Source: Caldicoprobacter guelmensis
Lineage (GTDB): Bacteria > Bacillota > Clostridia > Caldicoprobacterales > Caldicoprobacteraceae
Reading direction: 5' to 3'
Assembly: GCF_016908415.1 (NCBI RefSeq)
Contig: NZ_JAFBDW010000004.1
Coordinates: 186,001 to 250,000, forward strand
DNA: 64,000 nt
Shown piece after piece: positions 18,630-27,361 of the stretch. The position numbers were made by a program, and so were the translations under genes. Each line of letters opens with the position of its first letter. The first letter of the stretch is position 1. A model generated the notes under the pieces. That model saw only the letters and a program-made list of their open reading frames with translations. It was not told the origin of the DNA and ran no database searches.

Positions 18630-21190
18630 GGCCTATCAGTTTATACCTCCGCAATTTTAAGTCTTATGGTGAAAAAGCGCCTATATTGGACTTTAACATG
18701 TTTGATGTGGCACTGCTCAGCGGCGATAATGGCAACGGCAAGTCGTCGCTGGCTGATGCCATAGCCTGGTGCGTATGGGGAAAGTGCAAAGGCATGGATG
18801 GCAGGGGTGGCGTGGATGACTTGGTGAGGACGGGTGCCGATGAAATGGAAGTAGCCTTTACGTTTGAAGAAGATGGCCAGGTTTACAAAGTGGTGCGCAA
18901 GCGTGACAAGAGAAGGGGTCTGTCATCCCTGGACTTCATGATAAAGAGGGCTGACGCATTTGTGCCCATAAGCGGGAATCGCATAGATGAGACCCAGCAG
19001 AAGATCCAGGAGGTCATTAAGCTGGATTATGAGACCTACCTGTGTACCGGCTATTTGAGCCAGGGTAAGGCTGACCTGTTTGCTACTAAAAAACCCAGCG
19101 AGCGGAAGGAGATACTGGCCGAGATACTCAATTTAGCGGTTTACGATAAGCTGGAGAGAAAGGCGCTGGATAAGCGTAACGAGGTACAAAACCGCCTGGA
19201 TCTTATAGAAAGGGAAATGGATTTGCTGCAGCAGCAGGTTGCTGAAAAAGAATGTGTTCGCAGCGATATGGCTCAGGTGGAAAATGTTATTCGTGAATTG
19301 CAGGCTAGGGAGAAGGGGTTAAGGGAGCAGCTTGAAACGTTAAACAGGCAGAGGGAAGAGAAAAATGCTATTAAGGCAAGGATTGAATACCATCGTCAGC
19401 AGCTTGTACTTGAACAAAAGCAGTTGGATGCTCTTGAAAAGGACAAAAAAGACCTGGAGGTGCGAATTGAGAATTATAAAAAAGTGCTGCAGAACCAGCA
19501 CGAGATAGAGAAAAATTACGCTGAGTTTAAGGCTCTTGAGGAGCAGGAAAAGGCCTTTGCCTATAAATACCAGCGTATTGCTGAACTTAAAACCCAAAAG
19601 GAACGGCTGTTGGGTGAACTGCGCATCAAAGAGCAGGAGTTGCGCCACCGTATTGATATGCTGGAGAAGGAAAAGGCACAGCTCGAGGGTGTGATTGCTC
19701 AGGCGAAGGACCTGCAGGAGGAGTATAAAACCTGCCAGAAAGGCATTGATGAGCTGAATGTCTTGGAGAAAGAGCTGGAAGTGCTGGAGAAAAGGGTAGT
19801 AGACATTGGACACGAGTCAGCGGAGCTGGCTGGGAAGGAAGGTGTTTTGCGAAGGCAGCTGGAGGAACTGAGAGAGAGGTATGTTGCCCTTAAGGGTGTA
19901 GAGTCGAGTTGTCCGGTTTGTGGAAGGCCGCTGGATGCCCAGCACAGGGATGAGTTGTTAAAAGATATAGCAGACCAGGGGAAGGCCATCCAACAATCTT
20001 TACAAAAGGTCAAAAAAGCGATGGCTGACCTTGAAAACGAAAAGAAGCAGGCGCAACTGCGCATTGATGGCATAAAGGCAAGGCTTAAAGGTAGGAGCAG
20101 GCTAGAGTCTCGTATGGCGTTGATAGATCGCCAGCTTAATGAAATAAAGGAGGCACGGCAGAAGCTGCAGGAATTGCGGCCACAGCTGGATTTTCTTAAA
20201 GAGCAGTTGGAGACAAAAGAATATGCAAAAAATGCCATGCAACAGATAGATGAGATAGAACGTCAAATACAACAGGTGGGTTATGACCCGCAGCAACACA
20301 ACATTGTGCGAGATAAGCTGCATAGTCTGGAAAAAGTGCCAGAACAGTGGGAGTATGCCCAGAAGGCTAAAGTGCAAATGGATTCTGACATTGAAAGCCT
20401 GCAGCGAATCCTCAATCTCATAGATGACAGAAAAAAGCATGTTAAGGACATGGAGCTTTTGCTTGAGACGCTTGGGGATTCTATAAAGGACCTGCCTGAG
20501 ATACTGGCAAGACTTTCTGAGCTGCAGAGAGAATTTGAAAGCGTTCAAAAGGATATCCGCACTATGGAGGCCAGGAGAGGGGCTTTAAAAGAGCGTATGG
20601 ACAATATTTTGGTTGCTGAGCAGCAGCTTGAAAAGAAAAAGGAGGAGCAGCGCCAGCTACATGAACAGCTCGAGGTTTATAAGGCGCTGGCTTTAATCTA
20701 TGGCAAGCGGGGCATTCAGGCTGCCATCATTGAAAATGCCATACCCGAGCTGCAGGACGAGACCAACCGAATTTTGGCTAAAATTACCGATGGGCGCCTG
20801 GCTGTAGAGTTTTTGACCCAGCGCGATACCAGGTCGGGCAATGTGATAGAGACGCTGGATATAAAAATATCCGATGGCATGGATACCAGGAAATACGAGA
20901 CCTATTCAGGTGGAGAGGAATTTCGTATAAACTTTGCCATACGCATTGCCCTTGCTAAGATATTGGCCAACAGGGCGGGGGCCAACATGCGTATGCTGAT
21001 ACTCGATGAGGGATTTGGCGTGTTGGATGAGCAGGGGCGGGAACGCCTGGTGGAAGTTATAAATGCCATAAGGGATGAGTTTGATAAGATATTGGTGATT
21101 ACGCATGTGCAGGAGCTAAAAGATGCATTTCCGGTTCAGATTGAGGTTATAAAGACCCCGGAGGGTTCAACCTTTAGGTTAGTGGGGTAA
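18626..21190 (+). CDS. sbcC: Rad50/SbcC-family SMC ATPase
   Basis: An ABC-type ATPase split by a long antiparallel coiled coil. Walker A is GDNGNGKSS near residue 32-40, the zinc hook is CPVC at about 429-432, the signature is YSGGEEFR near 762, and Walker B is MLILDEGFG near 792. Coiled coil fills residues about 180-690. It tethers and unwinds DNA ends for the Mre11 partner encoded just upstream. At 854 residues it is close to archaeal Rad50 in size and shorter than E. coli SbcC. It is the last gene of the operon; no strong terminator is visible after it. Confidence 0.94.
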   Translation: MRPISLYLRNFKSYGEKAPILDFNMFDVALLSGDNGNGKSSLADAIAWCVWGKCKGMDGRGGVDDLVRTGADEMEVAFTFEEDGQVYKVVRKRDKRRGLSSLDFMIKRADAFVPISGNRIDETQQKIQEVIKLDYETYLCTGYLSQGKADLFATKKPSERKEILAEILNLAVYDKLERKALDKRNEVQNRLDLIEREMDLLQQQVAEKECVRSDMAQVENVIRELQAREKGLREQLETLNRQREEKNAIKARIEYHRQQLVLEQKQLDALEKDKKDLEVRIENYKKVLQNQHEIEKNYAEFKALEEQEKAFAYKYQRIAELKTQKERLLGELRIKEQELRHRIDMLEKEKAQLEGVIAQAKDLQEEYKTCQKGIDELNVLEKELEVLEKRVVDIGHESAELAGKEGVLRRQLEELRERYVALKGVESSCPVCGRPLDAQHRDELLKDIADQGKAIQQSLQKVKKAMADLENEKKQAQLRIDGIKARLKGRSRLESRMALIDRQLNEIKEARQKLQELRPQLDFLKEQLETKEYAKNAMQQIDEIERQIQQVGYDPQQHNIVRDKLHSLEKVPEQWEYAQKAKVQMDSDIESLQRILNLIDDRKKHVKDMELLLETLGDSIKDLPEILARLSELQREFESVQKDIRTMEARRGALKERMDNILVAEQQLEKKKEEQRQLHEQLEVYKALALIYGKRGIQAAIIENAIPELQDETNRILAKITDGRLAVEFLTQRDTRSGNVIETLDIKISDGMDTRKYETYSGGEEFRINFAIRIALAKILANRAGANMRMLILDEGFGVLDEQGRERLVEVINAIRDEFDKILVITHVQELKDAFPVQIEVIKTPEGSTFRLVG

Positions 21191-21276
21191 ATGGTTAAAT
21201 GTGCACAAAAAATCACAAGAAATTATACAAAATGTCAAAAAATTTATAGTGTATATTAAAATATATGCCTGGGGTG

Positions 21277-21285
21277 TGGTATAAT
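21277..21285 (+). promoter_or_regulatory. Extended -10 promoter before the ECF sigma gene
   Basis: TGG followed by TATAAT (21280-21285) gives an extended -10 element; the -35 region is poor. A leader of about 195 bases follows, with a GGGCTT...AAGCCC hairpin near 21384-21412. Confidence 0.5.
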
Positions 21286-21480
21286 TACTGTAAATTATAT
21301 ATTGTCATTATTGGTTGAAATCTCTGATGATGTGCCATAAAACATGCAAAAAGTTTGCGTTGCCAACAAGGTAGAGATGAATTGGGCTTGATGGTAGGAA
21401 GGGGAAGCCCTTAAATTGTCGTGTGGATGGTAGTTCACGGTGGAAAGAGGATGTAGTCCCAAAAAAGGGGAGGGGATTGA

Positions 21481-22044
21481 ATGGGCGATGAGGCCTTGCT
21501 TGTGGAAAAGGCCAAGAAGGGCGATATGGTGGCGTTTGAAGAGCTGGTCTCCCTTTACGCAAAAAAGATATACAACTACTGTTATAGAATGACAAACAAC
21601 AAGGAAGATGCGGAGGATTTGGCTCAAGAGGTGTTTATAAAAGTATATAAAAATCTAAAGTCGTTTAAGGGGAACAGCAAGATTTCAACCTGGATCTACC
21701 GCATTGCATATAATACATGTATTGATAAATATAAAAAGGGCAGTAAAGTAGATACTGTATCGTTAAATCCGGGTAAAGATGAAGATGCCGTTGGAATTGA
21801 GCTTGTATCTGGTGACCCACTGCCAGAGGAAGAGGTGATAAAGAAGGAACGATATCGAAAGCTGCAGGCTTGTATTGCTGCTTTGAAGCCAGAATACAAA
21901 ACCGTCATTATACTCAGGGATATACAGAATTACAGCTATGAGGAAATTGCTGAAATTTTGCAGGTCCCTTTGGGTACCGTTAAATCTCATATAAGTCGTG
22001 CGAGAGCTGCGCTGAGCGATGCACTTAGGGAGATGTTGGAGTGA
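21481..22044 (+). CDS. ECF-type RNA polymerase sigma factor (SigW/RpoE group)
   Basis: Region 2 (residues 20-90) has the pattern DLAQEVFIKVYKNL and STWIYRIAYNTCIDK; region 4 (130-185) has the helix-turn-helix YSYEEIAEILQVPLGTVKSH. The 187-residue length is typical. GGGGAGGGG precedes ATG 21481. The following gene encodes a zinc-type anti-sigma factor, so this sigma is probably held at the membrane and released by envelope stress. The regulon is unknown. Confidence 0.93.
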   Translation: MGDEALLVEKAKKGDMVAFEELVSLYAKKIYNYCYRMTNNKEDAEDLAQEVFIKVYKNLKSFKGNSKISTWIYRIAYNTCIDKYKKGSKVDTVSLNPGKDEDAVGIELVSGDPLPEEEVIKKERYRKLQACIAALKPEYKTVIILRDIQNYSYEEIAEILQVPLGTVKSHISRARAALSDALREMLE

Positions 22045-22058
22045 CAGGAGGTGAGCTT

Positions 22059-22868
22059 ATGGATTGCGGTGTGGTGCAGGAACTTATCTCCCTGTATATA
22101 GATGGTGAATTGGATAAAGAACGGGCTCAGCAGCTGGAGGGCCATATAGAAGACTGTATTGATTGCAGGCGAAAGTTTGAACGTATGAAGGCTGCAGTGC
22201 AAATGGTGAGGAGGCTGGAGGAAGAGGAATTACCTGTTGGTTTTGTGGATAGGTTGTGTGCCCGCTTGGAGAATGGGCAAGTAACAGGGGTGACATATAA
22301 GAACTACGGCAAATTTTCAAGATGGATAAAGTGGGTGGGCATAGCTGCAGCGGCAATTGTCATTGTCTTGGCTATCAAGGTACTGAGCGTGGATGGGTTT
22401 TTGTTTGGATACTCGCGCGAGAAAGGGCAGAGTGATTTGGCAGCTCCGCAGGATATGTCCAAGAGTTCAGTAGAGGATTCAGCGGTTCAAGAATCAACAG
22501 AGTCGAGCAATAGTACAGCAACGAGGGTTGAAGTCCAGCAAAGATTAGGCAAAGGTGATGCAAGCGCTTCTGATGCTGAGCCTGAAACACAGGCACAGCT
22601 TCGCCAGGCTGAGGGTTATATCAAATCGGATAAGGTGAGGCTTAAGGTACAGGAGGTATGTGTAACTCCTCAAACTGTCTTAATAAGGGCTTTACAACAC
22701 GGTATAGATATGGTTGATCAGACAGAAGACAGCATCACTTTGAAAGTTACGTCTATTGAACAGCGTAAAGCTCTGTATAAGGAGCTTGAATTGCTGGGAG
22801 AAGTGGAAGAAGTGGGAACCAATTTTGAGTCTGATACAGTAACCATTGTTATTGTAGAGCAAGAATGA
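22059..22868 (+). CDS. Membrane anti-sigma factor with zinc-finger (ZAS) domain
   Basis: The N-terminal 40 residues hold the ZAS pattern H-I-E-D-C-I-D-C, which binds the cognate ECF sigma factor in the cytosol. A transmembrane helix lies near residues 90-110, and an extracytoplasmic C-terminal domain ends with an alpha/beta segment (residues about 195-269). ATG 22059 is preceded by AGGAGGTGA; a GTG at 22041 lies upstream of that site and is rejected. The gap to the sigma gene stop is only 14 bases. Release is presumably by regulated proteolysis, as in related systems. Confidence 0.88.
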   Translation: MDCGVVQELISLYIDGELDKERAQQLEGHIEDCIDCRRKFERMKAAVQMVRRLEEEELPVGFVDRLCARLENGQVTGVTYKNYGKFSRWIKWVGIAAAAIVIVLAIKVLSVDGFLFGYSREKGQSDLAAPQDMSKSSVEDSAVQESTESSNSTATRVEVQQRLGKGDASASDAEPETQAQLRQAEGYIKSDKVRLKVQEVCVTPQTVLIRALQHGIDMVDQTEDSITLKVTSIEQRKALYKELELLGEVEEVGTNFESDTVTIVIVEQE

Positions 22869-22950
22869 TATATTTTTATAATATATTGTATAAACAGGAT
22901 AATTATGGTTAATAATATAGGTAAAAATTAATAAACAGGAGGGATTACTG

Positions 22951-23895
22951 GTGGCTAGGAATGAAACCGTGAAGAACACAAACGCTATGGAAAACAATGC
23001 GCCGGGAATCGATGCCGAACTCATATCCTCTATGAGAGAAGAAGTGCTTCGCGCCAAAGAGGAAAATGTACCCATGCTTCAGGCTTTTGAAGCTGTTGCC
23101 AAAAAAAGCGGCCTTAAGGTAAATACCATAAGAAACTATTACTACCGCTATTTGCATTCTCAACTTATAGGTGAGGCCGAGTCAAGCGATAAGAAGGGAA
23201 AGGTTAGAACCTTGAAAGGAGTAGCGGGCAAGTCTTTCACAGAAGATGAAGTTAAAGACCTGGTCATGTCTATATTGATGGCACAGGCCGAAGGTGAGTC
23301 GGTACGTTCGTGTGCCAATCGCTTAGCAGGTGGAGATCCAAAGAAGATGTTGAGATTACAAAACAAGTATAGAAACGTCATAGCCAGCCAGCGTGAATAT
23401 GTCGAGAGTTTGATGGCCGAAATGTCACAAAAAGGACTTAAGTATTTCAACCCTTATACCAGGCAAGTAGTGGGTGGCAATTCTGCATCAGCCTCTGCTA
23501 ATAAAGACATCACCACAGATACCATAAATGATGTGGGCATGGGGGATGCCCGCAAGGATTCCTTGATAGAGATAATTGGAGATGCTGTTGCCAGCATGGC
23601 CACTTTTGATGATTTCTCGGTGGAGGAATTCTTCAAAGGGTTAAAACGGCTGGTGGACATGGCGGCAAGGGGCAGAGAAAAGGTGAATGGCGAGGAACTT
23701 GTCCGTCTGGAAAAAGCGAACAAGGAGCTAAAAAACAAGATAGAGGAGCTACATGACTTTGTGCGACAGTTGGCGACCATCAACCGACGGTTTGTGGATT
23801 TGCCCGATGAGCAAAAGCTGTCCGCATTGAGCGGTTATATAGGAGAAGTAAAAGCATGGTTAGATACTTATGAGAAGGTGTATAAGGATGCTTAA
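22951..23895 (+). CDS. Uncharacterised protein with N-terminal HTH-like region and C-terminal coiled coil
   Basis: I do not recognise a named family. Residues 35-75 (AFEAVAKKSGLKVNTIRNYYYRY) look like a Myb/RsfA-type helix-turn-helix. A second helical repeat at about 95-150 has a similar layout (SVRSCANRLAGGDPKKMLRLQNKYR), and residues about 225-290 form a coiled coil. No membrane segment or catalytic motif is visible. GTG 22951 is preceded by AGGAGGGA. It stands alone after the sigma/anti-sigma pair. A sporulation or nucleoid-associated DNA-binding role is a guess. Confidence 0.6.
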   Translation: MARNETVKNTNAMENNAPGIDAELISSMREEVLRAKEENVPMLQAFEAVAKKSGLKVNTIRNYYYRYLHSQLIGEAESSDKKGKVRTLKGVAGKSFTEDEVKDLVMSILMAQAEGESVRSCANRLAGGDPKKMLRLQNKYRNVIASQREYVESLMAEMSQKGLKYFNPYTRQVVGGNSASASANKDITTDTINDVGMGDARKDSLIEIIGDAVASMATFDDFSVEEFFKGLKRLVDMAARGREKVNGEELVRLEKANKELKNKIEELHDFVRQLATINRRFVDLPDEQKLSALSGYIGEVKAWLDTYEKVYKDA

Positions 23896-23911
23896 TTGTC
23901 TGACAATTAAG
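23891..23911. repeat. Perfect 10-bp palindrome at a gene end
   Basis: CTTAATTGTC, one T, then GACAATTAAG. It overlaps the stop codon of the preceding gene and lies 14 bases before the terminator; it may be an operator or add to the termination structure. Confidence 0.6.
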
Positions 23912-23924
23912 CTTTAGTGATAAC

Positions 23925-23961
23925 AGCCAGCCTGCATTACAAAAGAAAGGCTGGTTTTTAT
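23925..23961 (+). terminator. Terminator
   Basis: AGCCAGCC pairs with GGCTGGTT across a 15-base loop, followed by TTTTTATTTAT. It separates the two converging genes. Confidence 0.75.
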
Positions 23962-24879
23962 TTATATATAATACACCCGCACCACGATGTCCTGGTCGTA
24001 GTTTCCAAACCCCTTGCCGTAAATGGTTACTCCTCCTATGTGTGTAGCATCCTCTAGCACCGCTATACGAAACGTCCATTGCTTTAAGTCAAGGAATATG
24101 TCTTTGATGGTAATGTCGGATATTTTTTGGCCATCTATGAAGCTTCCTTCGCTGTTTATACGGAGCACCTTGAGGAGCCCGTATTGGTTTATGTTATTGC
24201 TCCACCAGGAGGGAGTATATATTCCTCTTTCGCCTCCAAAGTCGCCTGGGCTGGTCCATTGGCCTATGTATACTCCATTTATAAAGAATGATATATCTGA
24301 TGGCCAGTTGCTATTGACGCCCGGCGCTTCAGACCCCAGCTCCATCGAAATTTCCAGTTCTTCGGGCTGCTGGTTGGGCAAGAGATAGTTGGGGATTTTG
24401 TATTCCACATACCCCTGGGTGAACCAGAGGATTCTGGCATTTACCCTTTCAGGGTCAAGGAAATAACGGGGGTCATCAAAATGGCCTATGACCTTTTCGA
24501 GAGTGGCCAGCCCGCAGGTGGGCGTTACCTTAAAGTCGGTATAATGTCCCACGGGTATAGACACTTCATGGTACTTCCTTTCATGCTTTTTAGCATTAGG
24601 AAAGGTTATTTCGAGTGAATCTATGGCCAAACTGCAAAGCTTCTGTAAGCCGCCCCTGCATGGGGTAACCTCGACTTTTATAATTCCGGCCTTTTCTAGT
24701 TTCCTTATGTGCATGGTCATTATGGCGTTGCTTAGGTTCAGCCTTTCGGCCAGTTCTTTTATGTTCATGGGCCTTTGAGCTAGAAAGTTTATTATTCTCA
24801 ACCTCACATTGCTGGCCAATGCTTCGTAAACAGGTAGCCATTTTTCTGTCGTGTCTATCTTCATGTATGTGTGGCGCAA
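23962..24879 (-). CDS. ArsR-type winged-helix regulator with large C-terminal ligand domain
   Basis: The N-terminal 85 residues form an ArsR/winged-helix domain (EALASNVRLRIINFLAQ, IKELAERLNLSNAIMTMHIRKLEKAGII). The C-terminal 200 residues are beta-rich with many Trp/Tyr and Gly (GVYIGQWTSPGDFGGERG), suggesting a carbohydrate-binding jelly-roll. This fusion fits a sugar-responsive regulator; it is divergent from a GH51 arabinofuranosidase gene, the likely target. TTG 24879 has AAAGG seven bases upstream, while ATG 24864 has none, so the start is uncertain. Ligand and target are inferred from context. Confidence 0.78.
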   Translation of the reverse strand: MRHTYMKIDTTEKWLPVYEALASNVRLRIINFLAQRPMNIKELAERLNLSNAIMTMHIRKLEKAGIIKVEVTPCRGGLQKLCSLAIDSLEITFPNAKKHERKYHEVSIPVGHYTDFKVTPTCGLATLEKVIGHFDDPRYFLDPERVNARILWFTQGYVEYKIPNYLLPNQQPEELEISMELGSEAPGVNSNWPSDISFFINGVYIGQWTSPGDFGGERGIYTPSWWSNNINQYGLLKVLRINSEGSFIDGQKISDITIKDIFLDLKQWTFRIAVLEDATHIGGVTIYGKGFGNYDQDIVVRVYYI

Positions 24880-25054
24880 AATGTAGCCTTTTAAATTGCC
24901 GGCAAATGGTGCGCCTTATCCTCCTTTCACAGCCTTTGTATTTCCCATATATTCAATTAATGTATATTTGGACGCAAATCATAACACTTTGCAGTTGTTG
25001 ACCACAAGTTTTTGTTATTGCCTACGCCATTGTAACGCCATAATCTTTGTAATA

Positions 25055-25121
25055 GCCTAAGTATTTTTATGTTTGTTGTAATTATAGTTTTACGGTTAAC
25101 ATCATTATAAACCACTTAGGC
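25055..25121. promoter_or_regulatory. Candidate operator half-sites upstream of abfA
   Basis: GCCTAAGT (25055-25062) and ACTTAGGC (25114-25121) are exact inverse complements 51 bases apart, inside the divergent regulator/arabinofuranosidase gap and just upstream of the abfA promoter. Such spacing would fit DNA looping between two regulator dimers. The rest of the 320-bp gap shows no gene. Confidence 0.4.
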
Positions 25122-25171
25122 GAACTGAGTAAAGCGGATGTTCCGATGTTGTTTTCTTGGCAAAATCGAAA

Positions 25172-25201
25172 TTGACAGATATTGCATTACTGATTTATAA
25201 T
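25172..25201 (+). promoter_or_regulatory. abfA promoter
   Basis: TTGACA (25172-25177), 17-18 bases, then TTATAAT (25195-25201). Its -10 box covers the first in-frame ATG of the open frame, which shows that translation must start further downstream. Confidence 0.82.
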
Positions 25202-25274
25202 GTATACAAATAAATATATTAAGCATTTAATAAAAATATTAAACAGTGGCACACGAAAAAAGGAGGGGTTCAAA

Positions 25275-26750
25275 GTGGTCAAGATGATCTTGAATGCCGA
25301 TATCAAAAAGGGAAAGATAAACAAGAATATTTACGGGCATTTTGCTGAACACCTTGGCAGGTGCATCTATGAGGGATTTTGGGTAGGTAAAGACTCACCC
25401 ATTCCCAACACCGATGGCATACGCGACGATGTAGTAGATGCTTTAAGAAAGGTCAAAATTCCTGTATTGAGATGGCCGGGAGGGTGTTTTGCCGATGAGT
25501 ACCACTGGCGCGATGGTATAGGTCCTTATGAGAAGCGGCCTAAGACCATTAATACCCACTGGGGTGGCGTGGTGGAAAACAATCACTTTGGGACCCATGA
25601 GTATTTCAGGCTGTGTGAGCTGTTGGGGGCAGACGCGTATATTACCGGCAATGTGGGCAGCGGTACAGTGAGGGAATTGCGGGAATGGATTGAGTACATA
25701 ACGTTTGATGGTGATTCCTGGCTGGCTAATTTGAGGAGGGAAAACGGGAGGGAAAAGCCCTGGAAACTGCCCTTTGTCGGTATAGGCAACGAGAACTGGG
25801 GCTGTGGAGGAAACATGCGCCCCGAATATTACGCTGACCTTTTCCGTCAGTATGCTACTTATGTGCGCAACTTCAGCGGCAACAAGATATACAAGATCGC
25901 CTGTGGGCCTTCGGATGCCAACTATCACTGGACCGAGGTGCTGATGAGGGAAGCGGGACGCTATATGGATGGTTTGAGCCTGCATTACTACACAGTGCCA
26001 GGGACATGGCAGAAGAAGGGGTCAGCCACCCAGTTTGATGAACGTGAATGGTTTATCACCTTGAAGAAGACGCTGGTTATGGATGAGCTGATTACCAAGC
26101 ATTCCACTATTATGGATAGATACGACCCCGAAAAGCGGGTAGGGCTCATCGTGGATGAGTGGGGTACGTGGTATGACGTAGAACCGGGTACCAATCCTGG
26201 GTTCTTGTATCAGCAGAATACCCTGCGGGATGCAGTGGTGGCTGGGGTTAACCTCAACATATTCAACAACCACTGCGACAGGGTGCACATGGCAAACCTG
26301 GCTCAAACGGTGAATGTGCTGCAGGCCATGGTTTTAACCGAGGGCGAAAAGATGATAGTCACACCCACATATCACGTATTTGACATGTACAAGGTGCATC
26401 AAGATGCTCAGCTTCTGTCTTTGGAATTCACAAGCAGCTTGTACACCTATGGAGACGAGAGCATACCTCAGATAAGCGCTTCTGCTTCCGAAGATGGGCA
26501 GGGCAGGATTAATATATCGCTGTGCAACTTAGATCCCAATTCGGCAGCGCATATACAGTGTGAGCTTAGGGGAACCAGCAGAACCAAGGTAAGTGGAACT
26601 ATTTTGACGTCGTCCGAGATGAATGCCCACAATACATTTGACGAGCCCAATGCTGTAAAGCCGGTGGCTTTTAGCGATGCGGCTCTACTAGGTAATGTGC
26701 TGGATATCAAGCTCCCGTCTAAGTCGGTGGTAGTGCTGACTTTGGAGTAA
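25275..26750 (+). CDS. abfA: GH51 alpha-N-arabinofuranosidase
   Basis: An intracellular-type glycoside hydrolase (no signal peptide) that releases terminal L-arabinofuranose from arabinan or arabinoxylan fragments. Conserved GH51 features are NKNIYGHFAEHLGRCIYEG at the N-terminus, the acid/base Glu in GIGNENWG near residue 173, and the nucleophile Glu in VDEWGTWYD near 294. The catalytic barrel is followed by a C-terminal beta-sandwich. GTG 25275 follows AGGAGGGG and gives 491 residues, the usual length. It is divergent from a carbohydrate-type regulator and suggests use of plant hemicellulose. Confidence 0.95.
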   Translation: MVKMILNADIKKGKINKNIYGHFAEHLGRCIYEGFWVGKDSPIPNTDGIRDDVVDALRKVKIPVLRWPGGCFADEYHWRDGIGPYEKRPKTINTHWGGVVENNHFGTHEYFRLCELLGADAYITGNVGSGTVRELREWIEYITFDGDSWLANLRRENGREKPWKLPFVGIGNENWGCGGNMRPEYYADLFRQYATYVRNFSGNKIYKIACGPSDANYHWTEVLMREAGRYMDGLSLHYYTVPGTWQKKGSATQFDEREWFITLKKTLVMDELITKHSTIMDRYDPEKRVGLIVDEWGTWYDVEPGTNPGFLYQQNTLRDAVVAGVNLNIFNNHCDRVHMANLAQTVNVLQAMVLTEGEKMIVTPTYHVFDMYKVHQDAQLLSLEFTSSLYTYGDESIPQISASASEDGQGRINISLCNLDPNSAAHIQCELRGTSRTKVSGTILTSSEMNAHNTFDEPNAVKPVAFSDAALLGNVLDIKLPSKSVVVLTLE

Positions 26751-26755
26751 AGAGA

Positions 26756-27031
26756 ATGGGGTGCAGCGTTGTGGAAAATGGTGAATGCAAAGGATGCAGT
26801 GCCACTGTCAGGCTTTCGCAGCATGAAATAGAAGAGATATTTGGCGAAACGCTCAAGATAAGAAACGTCAAGTTGGTAACTCAGGAGGAGTATAACGCTA
26901 GGCTTGAGATTTGTAGGCAATGCACATATCTCGATTATGGTACTACCTGCAGGTTGTGTGGCTGCTTGGTCCAAATTAAAGCAAAGCTTAAAGGTGCGCG
27001 GTGTCCTTATCCATATCAGCCCAAATGGTAA
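26756..27031 (+). CDS. Small cysteine-rich protein (DUF6171-like)
   Basis: A 91-residue protein with two Cys clusters, C-x9-C-x2-C near the N-terminus and CRQC...CRLCGCLV...C in the second half, arranged like zinc knuckles. The segment TCRLCGCLVQIKAKL matches the small DUF6171-type family as I remember it. It starts five bases after the abfA stop, so it is probably read from the same transcript, but no functional link to arabinose is visible. Confidence 0.65.
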   Translation: MGCSVVENGECKGCSATVRLSQHEIEEIFGETLKIRNVKLVTQEEYNARLEICRQCTYLDYGTTCRLCGCLVQIKAKLKGARCPYPYQPKW

Positions 27032-27048
27032 AGGTTTTTAGCTAATAA

Positions 27049-27083
27049 AGTCCAGGGAAGGATTTCCTTGGGCTTTTCTTTTT
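27049..27083 (+). terminator. Terminator after the abfA operon
   Basis: AGTCCAGGGAA pairs with TTCCTTGGGCT (two G-U pairs) around a three-base loop, followed by TTTCTTTTT. Confidence 0.82.
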
Positions 27084-27295
27084 GTGTTTTTTGGAGCCTT
27101 GGCATGGGATAAAAGGAAGAAAATGCAGGATATACTAAAATGTATTTCAAAACCTCACAGGATTCAAAACTATTTTCGAGCTTGTCCACTCAGCTTTGTT
27201 AAAGATGAATTTAACAGCCACTGCAAAAATGCAAAATACATATATTAAAATTGCAAAATTTTGAATAGTGCACGGATAAGATGCAGCAGTCACAC

Positions 27296-27324
27296 TTGAC
27301 TTTTATATTGCATAATTCTATAAT
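27296..27324 (+). promoter_or_regulatory. lysC promoter
   Basis: TTGACT (27296-27301), 17 bases, TATAAT (27319-27324). It lies inside the longest open frame and so excludes the upstream ATG as the translation start. Confidence 0.85.
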
Positions 27325-27361
27325 AATCCTTGTTATTCTAGCGTTAGGAGGATTGAAAGAA

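Noticed and set aside
25200..25274. Upstream ATG start of abfA
   Set aside because: That ATG lies in the promoter -10 box; GTG 25275 has a strong binding site.
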